This document shows positions 51,905-58,894 of a stretch of DNA of 61,261 bases, piece after piece; within the stretch, counting starts at the first letter, position 1; every line of letters begins with the position of its first letter. Location: NCBI GenBank assembly GCA_964437505.1, contig CAYTGU010000010.1:1-61261 (forward strand). Direction: 5' to 3'. The notes below the pieces were generated by a model. It worked only from the letters and a program-made list of their open reading frames with translations, did no database searches and had not been told where the DNA came from. Both the position numbers and the translations under genes were made by a program. Origin of the DNA: JAHJDO01 sp964437505 (lineage in GTDB: Bacteria; JAHJDO01).

Positions 51905-53524
51905 CTATCCTGAAATGACTTGTAATGTCTTTTTAATAGCTCCATTATCTGCTATCATTCTTCTTGTGTATTCTTCAACCCTCTGGGCAACGCCAACAGA
52001 GTAAAGATCCAAACCGAATATCTCTCTATTAGAGAGAATAGGTTTTAGCTTATTTCCTAAAGTCTCTGGCTTGCCCTGTTGAATTCCATAAACATATTCT
52101 TTGAGCTCTTTCAACATAGGATCCGGACTGAGTTCAAAAGGTTTTCCTGTATCGTCAATGCCCATTAAATATCGGCACCATCCAGCTATAGCAAATGGAA
52201 TATATTTCAAATTTTTGGCATTTTGCCCATATGCTTTTATTGTGCCTCCATACCTGACCCCTACTTTTCGAGAAGTGTCTGTAGCTATTCTCTGAGGAGT
52301 ATCAGGAATATTCGGATTAGCCAATCTCTCCTCTAATACCTGTCTCAGGAATTCCTCTGGATTAATTACTTCAGGATTATCTACTACCGGCAGACCTTCT
52401 TCGTAAGCCTGTCTATACACCAGTTCCTTCAATAGCTGGTCATTCATCTCTTGAAATATGTAATCATATCCTAAAAGACAACCAAAGGTTGCTAAAGTGG
52501 TATGAATAGGATTAAGACAGGTTCCAAGTTTCATTTTTTCACACTTATCTACTGCTTCAGAACTATCTACAAGAATCACTCTGTTTTTGGATTGATCTGC
52601 TTTTTCCAGAGACGGTCTTTGATTGGGAAAACTATCCTCTATGACCAAATAAGATATGGGTTCAGTATTCACAAAAGGCGCCGCAAATGTTCCTTTGCTC
52701 GTTTTTATAATATCCATATCTTCAATCCCCTTGCCTTTGAGCAATTCAATATTCTCAGGAGACGGTCTTGGCGTTATTCTATCAATCATAGTCCATGGAA
52801 AAGAAATCTTCTCACTCTCTAAATATTTCAGAAATTCCTTTTCTACCAGTTTGCTGGTATAAACCCATTCTTTGACAATAAAACTAACCGCATTAAAAAA
52901 GTTTTCCCCATTCTTTGAGCAGTTATCCATACTAACAAATGCTATTGGAGCGCCGCCATTCCTGTAGCGATGATAAGCAAAACTCGCTATTTTGCTCATA
53001 ATGTGTGTGGCTTTCCCCGGTCCATTCTTTATGTCTTCCAATATCACAGGATAAACATTTCCCTGAGCATCGTGAGTGCTATAACCCTTTTCTGTACAGG
53101 TAACACTAACCATTTGTAAAGAATGTTTGGCAAAATATCCTAGTGTTCTCTCCCACTGCTCTTGTCTGGAAGTATCTGCATACAGCACATCTGCAGTAGA
53201 AGCAATAATCTTTATCTGATTCTCTCCGCTTGAAGACATTTCTACGCTTATCCGTAGATTATCTCTAGGATGATAAACTTTGTCTACAATCTCCTCATCC
53301 CATGTCTCTATTCCTATAATCCCTTCCTTTACCTCACCTGATTCAAGTAATGCTTGCTGGATAGGAGCAATCTCTGCCGCATAAAGATTCCCTGGCGCTA
53401 TATGAATCCATGTCGGCGCTTCTTTTGTCTTTCTTATCATTTCTTCTATATCAAATTGAGGCAAGCGAACACCGGTCTCTTTCCATTTTGGATTTTTTAA
53501 TCCAGTTCTTGTTAAAGCAACCAT
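51905..53524 (-). CDS. mannitol dehydrogenase/fructuronate reductase-family oxidoreductase
   Basis: A ~539-residue protein of the long-chain polyol and altronate/mannonate dehydrogenase family. The N-terminal domain has THIAPGNLYAAEIAP-like WIHIAPGNL near 42, which is the atypical NAD-binding start, and the C-terminal catalytic motif MKLGTCLNPIHTTLA near 350 with Lys, Asn and His. AGGA 7 nt before the ATG at 53524 supports this start, two codons inside the longest frame. It is monocistronic, preceded by a palindrome and a small leader frame. Substrate may be a hexuronate, mannitol or a related polyol; it cannot be read from the sequence. Confidence 0.78.
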   Translation of the reverse strand: MVALTRTGLKNPKWKETGVRLPQFDIEEMIRKTKEAPTWIHIAPGNLYAAEIAPIQQALLESGEVKEGIIGIETWDEEIVDKVYHPRDNLRISVEMSSSGENQIKIIASTADVLYADTSRQEQWERTLGYFAKHSLQMVSVTCTEKGYSTHDAQGNVYPVILEDIKNGPGKATHIMSKIASFAYHRYRNGGAPIAFVSMDNCSKNGENFFNAVSFIVKEWVYTSKLVEKEFLKYLESEKISFPWTMIDRITPRPSPENIELLKGKGIEDMDIIKTSKGTFAAPFVNTEPISYLVIEDSFPNQRPSLEKADQSKNRVILVDSSEAVDKCEKMKLGTCLNPIHTTLATFGCLLGYDYIFQEMNDQLLKELVYRQAYEEGLPVVDNPEVINPEEFLRQVLEERLANPNIPDTPQRIATDTSRKVGVRYGGTIKAYGQNAKNLKYIPFAIAGWCRYLMGIDDTGKPFELSPDPMLKELKEYVYGIQQGKPETLGNKLKPILSNREIFGLDLYSVGVAQRVEEYTRRMIADNGAIKKTLQVISG

Positions 53525-53549
53525 TTCCATTCCTAAGATAATATTTAAA

Positions 53550-53588
53550 TTAAAAATTTTTAGTAAGCTTCAAGTGTGGAAACATCAT
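53550..53588 (-). CDS. possible 12-residue leader peptide
   Basis: ATG at 53588 has a perfect AGGAGG (53594-53599) at 5-nt spacing. The frame encodes MMFPHLKLTKNF and stops 25 bp before the oxidoreductase start. The ribosome site is stronger than that of the oxidoreductase itself. It could be a regulatory leader or a chance frame; nothing in the peptide explains what it would sense. Confidence 0.4.
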   Translation of the reverse strand: MMFPHLKLTKNF

Positions 53589-53619
53589 GAATGCCTCCTT
53601 TTTCTTACCGCTGAGATTA

Positions 53620-53636
53620 TGACATAACTTATGTCA
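53620..53636. promoter_or_regulatory. palindromic operator candidate
   Basis: TGACATAA-C-TTATGTCA is a perfect 8+1+8 palindrome in the only intergenic region of the oxidoreductase gene, just upstream of the leader frame. On the minus strand it contains TTGACA, so a bound regulator could block the promoter. No regulator gene is adjacent. Confidence 0.5.
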
Positions 53637-53647
53637 ATTTATAAGTA

Positions 53648-54415
53648 TTATTTTGGTATTACAGGCAATTCAGAATTGACAAGTTCTACAACTATGCTGC
53701 CGAAGGTTATCTTCATCTGTACCTTAACAGGAATTTTTCTCTCATCATCTGTAAGCCAGACCCTTATTTTGCGACCTTCCACCTCAAGCACTCCTTCAAG
53801 ATTCATCCCTTCAAGAACAGGTTCTATAAGTATTGTTTCATAAGATTTTTTCCCTACCTTGATCGTCTCTTTTTTCAGAACGACCACTCTTAATTTATGA
53901 TTTTTCCTGTTATCATAGGCATTAAAACTTAAAGTCTGTCCTACAACTAATTTTTGAGCTCTTATGTAGTATAAACAGGCAAAAGGATCCTTTGCTTCAG
54001 GAAGTATCTCTATGGTTTTTTTATTTACGTGTGCTACATGCTTTTCCTGATCAAAACGAGTTGTTTCTTTTTTCTTATAGAATCCCTCCCTAAAATCCTT
54101 AATACACTTCAAAGAGTATTGTTTCTCTTTATCTATATAGGATTCCATGCGGTCTCTTATTTTGCATATGACGGAAAGCATTCCTACTGAATCTCCCCTT
54201 GCTTTAATAAGAATAACTCCCCTGCCGTCTTCATCTGCTATTATTGATGATTCGATAGAGCCATACCCGGCTGTTATGCTAATCCAACTAATCTTGTACT
54301 CAAACTTTTCTTCTTCAACCAAAACTACCCGAGCATTAGCAGACACGGAATACGAAATAATCAGTATATATAAAAAAATAATACACAAAAATTTATAACA
54401 AGGTTTTATACACAT
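53648..54415 (-). CDS. exported DUF3108 protein
   Basis: A 255-residue protein with a signal peptide of about 25-28 residues (FLCIIFLYILIISYSVSANA). EEKFEYKISWISITAGYGSIE and the later FREGFYKKKETTRF and VWLTDDERKIPVKVQMKI are the pattern of DUF3108, a periplasmic beta-fold family of unknown function. It overlaps the 3' end of the first GT4 gene by 23 bp, so it belongs to the same transcript as two glycosyltransferases and may act in envelope glycan assembly. Confidence 0.8.
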   Translation of the reverse strand: MCIKPCYKFLCIIFLYILIISYSVSANARVVLVEEEKFEYKISWISITAGYGSIESSIIADEDGRGVILIKARGDSVGMLSVICKIRDRMESYIDKEKQYSLKCIKDFREGFYKKKETTRFDQEKHVAHVNKKTIEILPEAKDPFACLYYIRAQKLVVGQTLSFNAYDNRKNHKLRVVVLKKETIKVGKKSYETILIEPVLEGMNLEGVLEVEGRKIRVWLTDDERKIPVKVQMKITFGSIVVELVNSELPVIPK

Positions 54416-55493
54416 CTTCTATCCTGTTCATCATATCTCTAATATCAAACTTCTCTCTTACAACTTTGAGTCCTTCGTTTCCCATATCTTCTCTCTTTTT
54501 TTTATCGTTTATCAGTTTTAATAAAGCATCGGCAAGCTCTTCAGGACTACCTGGCGGAACCAATGTGCCAGTTTTGCCATCTATCACAATTTCCGGCACG
54601 CCTCCTACATTAGAGGCAACAACTGGTTTCCCGAGCGCCATTGCTTCAATTGCCGACCTTCCAAAGGATTCTTTTAAAGTTGGAAATGCAAGTATATCTG
54701 TTACTGAGAGGACATTCGCAATGTCATGTCTGAAACCGGTAAAAATAACATTCTCCCTTAAATTCAACCTGCTTATCAACGCTTCACAAAGCCCTTGATC
54801 TCTTTCCCTGCGAACATTGCCGACAACAAGAAATTTAACATTTTTGTTTTTCTCCAAAATAATTGATGCTGCCTTCAGAAATACATCATGTCCCTTAAGT
54901 CTACTTATCTGTCCAACAATACTAATAACTAATTCGTTCCTAGAAATATTTAATTCCCCTCTAATGTCTTTACTGGGTTTAAAACTATCCAGATCAATAC
55001 TATTATTAATAACCAGCAACTTCCTGTTTTTATTGGTTATGTCTTTAAATGGCTTTGCCGCTGCATTTGAAACTGCAATTATCTTATCAGCATGTTTTAA
55101 TAAATATTTACCTACTTTATCAGGCTGAATAATATCTCTTATATGTGAGATTATAGGGATTTTTCTAAACCTGCACGCTAGAATTCCATATGGAGCATCA
55201 CTATGAGAGTTACTATGCACAAGGGAGATTCTCTCCTTTCTTACCAATTTCGCAAGAGACATAACAGTATAGGGAATCCATGGAAAATATTTTCCTTTCC
55301 TCCATAATCTCATTTTTACAATTCTGTATGGAATTTTTATTTCATCTAGCTTTTCTGTCAAAGGACCTTTGGACGAACACACAACAATCGGGAAAAAGGT
55401 TTTCTTGTCTAAATGAGTCAATATGCCAAGAAGACTTTTTCGCGCGCCCCACAAATTAACGCTGCTGCTTAGATAAAGTATTTTATGTAACAT
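54393..55493 (-). CDS. GT4 glycosyltransferase
   Basis: A 366-residue GT-B enzyme. The N-terminal acceptor domain contains LWGARKSLLGILTHL and VHSNSHSDAPYG. The C-terminal donor domain has KFLVVGNVRRERDQG, TGFRHDIANVLSVTDILAFP and the E-x7-E motif ESFGRSAIEAMALGKPVVAS. The fold is that of nucleotide-sugar transferases for capsule, lipopolysaccharide core or glycolipids. It overlaps the next GT4 gene upstream by 11 bp. No synthesis genes for a specific sugar are nearby. Confidence 0.88.
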   Translation of the reverse strand: MLHKILYLSSSVNLWGARKSLLGILTHLDKKTFFPIVVCSSKGPLTEKLDEIKIPYRIVKMRLWRKGKYFPWIPYTVMSLAKLVRKERISLVHSNSHSDAPYGILACRFRKIPIISHIRDIIQPDKVGKYLLKHADKIIAVSNAAAKPFKDITNKNRKLLVINNSIDLDSFKPSKDIRGELNISRNELVISIVGQISRLKGHDVFLKAASIILEKNKNVKFLVVGNVRRERDQGLCEALISRLNLRENVIFTGFRHDIANVLSVTDILAFPTLKESFGRSAIEAMALGKPVVASNVGGVPEIVIDGKTGTLVPPGSPEELADALLKLINDKKKREDMGNEGLKVVREKFDIRDMMNRIEDVYKTLL

Positions 55494-56628
55494 CTGGTAT
55501 GTGCTTTCTTATTAGATCTTCAAAAAGATCTTCTGTTTTTCTAATGAATACAGGCGCATCAAACTGCTTCTGCACCCATTCTTTCCCTGCATTTCCCATT
55601 TTTTCAGCCTTATCCTTATTCGTTAGTAAATCAATCACTGCTTTAGCAATAGCCTTTTCATCTTTAGGAGGAACAAGTATGCCCGTCTTATCATTAATTA
55701 CAACTTCAGGGGTTCCGCCTACATTTGTTGCTACCACCGCAACTCCACAAGCCTGTGCCTCAATAATAGAGCGCGGTAAGCCTTCATAATAAGACGGCAA
55801 AACAAAAACATCGAAAATATGAAGGATTTCTGGAACATCCCGCCTCTGCCCAGCAAAAATAATTTTATCTGCAATCCCCAGACCTTTAGCCAGATTTCTA
55901 AGTTCATCAGACATATATCCGTCTCCCACAATTAAGAACTTTAATTTTTCGGGGAATTTCTGAAGTATTAAAGAAGCTGCTTTAATGAAATAAGGATATC
56001 CTTTAAGTTCAACAAGTCTTCCCACAGTACCCACAACGCAACAGTCTTCATCAATTCCAAATTCTCTTTTTTTTTCCTGTTTGTTAACACTCTTGTTTAA
56101 TCTTGAGAGATCTGACGCATTATGGATTAAACTTATTCTATCATCCTCTAAATTCAACTCTTTTCGAGTGTGACGTTTAACTTCTTCCGATAATGCAATT
56201 ATCTTTTTCGGAACATGTTTCAATAAAAAATTATACTGCCATATTGATGTTCCCCTCTTTTGCTCTCCAAACCTGTCTGTATTCATTAATGTATGTATTG
56301 TAGTAACAACGATAGGAACTCTCCCCAACCATCCTGCAACACAGCCCCTTCTATCCGCAAGCATATTATGAGTATGAATAATATGAATCTTGTATTTTTT
56401 TATTATGCCCAAAAGCTTAAGAATAGAACCTGGTTTATGTCTAAGCTCTACAGGAATTACTTCAAACCCTTGTCCTTTGTAATACGGGACTATTGAGCCA
56501 GGACGCGTTACTATAATAACTCTGTATTTATTTTTATCTAATCCGGCACAAAGAATTCTTGTATGTTCCTGAGCGCCGCCTATTGCATCTTTTGAACTTA
56601 TTATCTGGAGAATATTTATCTGTTTCAT
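55483..56628 (-). CDS. GT4 glycosyltransferase
   Basis: A 381-residue GT-B enzyme. GGAQEHTRILCAGL near 17-30 is the acceptor-side glycine loop, HIIHTHNMLADRRG near 85 the typical His-rich turn, and the donor domain has VGTVGRLVELKGYPYFI and PSYYEGLPRSIIEAQACGVA with the E-x7-E pair. It is distinct from the following GT4 gene and not a recent duplicate. The two genes and the DUF3108 gene form a three-gene overlapping operon. Confidence 0.88.
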   Translation of the reverse strand: MKQINILQIISSKDAIGGAQEHTRILCAGLDKNKYRVIIVTRPGSIVPYYKGQGFEVIPVELRHKPGSILKLLGIIKKYKIHIIHTHNMLADRRGCVAGWLGRVPIVVTTIHTLMNTDRFGEQKRGTSIWQYNFLLKHVPKKIIALSEEVKRHTRKELNLEDDRISLIHNASDLSRLNKSVNKQEKKREFGIDEDCCVVGTVGRLVELKGYPYFIKAASLILQKFPEKLKFLIVGDGYMSDELRNLAKGLGIADKIIFAGQRRDVPEILHIFDVFVLPSYYEGLPRSIIEAQACGVAVVATNVGGTPEVVINDKTGILVPPKDEKAIAKAVIDLLTNKDKAEKMGNAGKEWVQKQFDAPVFIRKTEDLFEDLIRKHIPDVT

Positions 56629-56740
56629 AATAATTTATCTGAACTGCAATTGTATGCATTATAGTCCTATCTAATAAAAAATTGTAGAAAAATGTCGGAT
56701 TTTTGTGTAAACTTACAAAGTAAACAACAAGGAAAGCTCT

Positions 56741-58291
56741 ATGAGAAAAATTCCGAGACAGGAAAAAATAAAAGATGTGTTAGAAGAAACAGTCAGAAAC
56801 CTGAACGCTGAAAGAGGTTCTCTGATGCTGGTTGATAATGCTAAAGATGAGCTGTACATTCAGGTTTCCTGTTCCACAAACCCCGAAACCGAACTCAAAG
56901 ATGATGTCTTAAGAACTACAAGAGTCAAGATAGGAAAAGGCATTTCCGGAATTGTCGCAAAAACCCAGAAGCCGCTTATTATAAATGATATAAGAGATGT
57001 TTTAGGAAAATACCCTGATCTTAAATTAAAAACGGATCCGAAAAAATACAAGACTTCTATTATCGTCCCTGTAATAGATAATGGTAGAACAATTGCTGTA
57101 ATCAATATAATTAACAAACTAGATAATAAAAAATTTTCTGAGGATGACTTGCATCTTGCAACAATGCTTGCCAGATACTGCCGAACTAGTTTGAAACTTG
57201 AAGAAAAAAATGAACAGCTAATTCATATCAATGAAATAATACGAGAAATTAACAAGACTAATATTCTAAGCGAGATATACGAGCTGGTAGTAAGAAAAGG
57301 CGCAGAAATCCTAAAATGCAAAAATGCATCTATTATGTTGGTAGAACAAAAAGAGAATAAAGATCCAATTCTAGCTGTAAAAGAAAGTACGGACAGGTCG
57401 ATAGTAGGGCGTGGAAGAAAGCTCGGTGAAGGGGTATCCGGCTGGGTATGGAAAACAGGAGAACCTGTATTAATTAAAAGCGTTGGCAAAGGAGAAAAAG
57501 ATAGAAGATTTGAGATTATAAACAAGCCCGGTTCCTTTATTGTTGTACCTCTAAATCTTAAATACAAATCGCAATATGCTCTTAATGTAACTCTGAGAGG
57601 TCAATCAACAATAGGTGTGCTTAATTTTACAGACAAATTTGATAACAGCCCATTTACTTTTGAGGAGCTCGATTTAATAATAAACTATGCAAATCTTGTT
57701 GCCATTGCCCTGGAAAAAGCACACTTCTTCAGGGATGCTAAGCAAGCTTATCTCACAACAGTACAATCTCTAAGTACAGCGATTGAATCTAAAGATATCT
57801 ACACACGCGGCCATTCTGATGATGTTGCAAAGTATTCAGTTATTATAGCCAAAGAACTTAAAATGGATAGTAAGGACATTGAAAATATTAATCTTGCAGC
57901 TACTCTGCACGACATAGGCAAAATCGGTGTCAGCGATGTCATTCTCACCAAACCTTCTAAATTAACGCCTAAAGAATATGAAGAAATAAAAATACATGTT
58001 ACTTATTCAGAATCGATACTATCCCATTCCCCTTTTCTTGATGATGTTCGTTATATAATTCGCCATCATCATGAACGACTTGACGGCGCTGGTTATCCCG
58101 ATGGCCTAAAAGGACAAAAAATTCCTCTTGGCTCAAGAATACTTGCTGTTGCAGATTCATATGACGCAATGACATCAAAAAGACCATATAGAAATGCTAT
58201 GCCAAAAGAGAAAGCAATATCAGAATTAAGAAAATGCTCGGGAAATCAATTCGATCCTGACATAGTGAAAGCTTTTATAAGAACATTATAA
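56741..58291 (+). CDS. GAF-GAF-HD-GYP cyclic-di-GMP phosphodiesterase
   Basis: A 516-residue cytoplasmic signalling protein. Two GAF domains (about 10-155 and 165-335) precede an HD-GYP domain. The latter has HDIGKIGVSDVILTKPSKLT with His390-Asp391, HHHERLDGAGYPDGLKG with the GYP near 451-453, and RILAVADSYDAMTSKRPYR. All metal ligands are present, so it probably hydrolyses cyclic di-GMP or a related dinucleotide. No sensor helix or REC domain exists, so an intracellular ligand of the GAF domains is the likely input. It converges on the nitroreductase gene with a 6-bp overlap. Confidence 0.92.
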   Translation: MRKIPRQEKIKDVLEETVRNLNAERGSLMLVDNAKDELYIQVSCSTNPETELKDDVLRTTRVKIGKGISGIVAKTQKPLIINDIRDVLGKYPDLKLKTDPKKYKTSIIVPVIDNGRTIAVINIINKLDNKKFSEDDLHLATMLARYCRTSLKLEEKNEQLIHINEIIREINKTNILSEIYELVVRKGAEILKCKNASIMLVEQKENKDPILAVKESTDRSIVGRGRKLGEGVSGWVWKTGEPVLIKSVGKGEKDRRFEIINKPGSFIVVPLNLKYKSQYALNVTLRGQSTIGVLNFTDKFDNSPFTFEELDLIINYANLVAIALEKAHFFRDAKQAYLTTVQSLSTAIESKDIYTRGHSDDVAKYSVIIAKELKMDSKDIENINLAATLHDIGKIGVSDVILTKPSKLTPKEYEEIKIHVTYSESILSHSPFLDDVRYIIRHHHERLDGAGYPDGLKGQKIPLGSRILAVADSYDAMTSKRPYRNAMPKEKAISELRKCSGNQFDPDIVKAFIRTL

Positions 58292-58816
58292 ATATTTCTC
58301 GTACAGGATAATCTTGCTGAGTGGCTTTCGCTCGAGATGTTTACCGGATTTGAACTCATTTCTTGATGGATACCCTAAAGGGGTTAATCCTATAACCCTA
58401 ACATCAGAAGGAATATTTAATATTTCTTTTACCTGAGCCTCATCAAAGGCTCCAATCCAGCAGGTACCCAAACCTTCCTCTGCTGCCTGGAGCATAAGAT
58501 GGTCAAAAACAATGCTAATGTCAATCTCCTCACTCGTATGTGTTCCTCCAATCTTTTGATAGCTCTCCTCTGGAAACGCACAGCCTACTACTACTATTGG
58601 CGCTTCTGCTATGAACATCTGCTTTCTGGATGCTTCAACCAGTTTTGTCTTGGTTAATTTATCAGTTACCAGAACAAGTTTAAACGGCTGTTTATTAGCA
58701 GCAGTGGGAGCTAATCTTGCTGCTTCCAAAACACGATTGAGAACCTGTTTTGGAATTGTCTTATCCAAATATCCTCGCACACTGCGTCTTTTCTTTATTG
58801 CTTTCAATATATCCAT
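58286..58816 (-). CDS. nitroreductase-family FMN protein
   Basis: A 176-residue FMN-dependent NAD(P)H oxidoreductase. KKRRSVRGYLDKTIP near 8-22 and AARLAPTAANKQPFK near 32-46 are FMN contacts; EEGLGTCWIGAFDEAQVKE near 113-131 and LTPLGYPSR complete the pattern. It is at the short end of the family, like the small nitroreductases of anaerobes, whose physiological substrates are unknown. The single gene has no partner. Confidence 0.88.
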   Translation of the reverse strand: MDILKAIKKRRSVRGYLDKTIPKQVLNRVLEAARLAPTAANKQPFKLVLVTDKLTKTKLVEASRKQMFIAEAPIVVVGCAFPEESYQKIGGTHTSEEIDISIVFDHLMLQAAEEGLGTCWIGAFDEAQVKEILNIPSDVRVIGLTPLGYPSRNEFKSGKHLERKPLSKIILYEKYL

Positions 58817-58894
58817 AAAATTTATTATACCCTTAATTTATAATGGATTCAAATTCAAACTGGTGATAGAATTTAGTATAGGAGACGATTAAGA

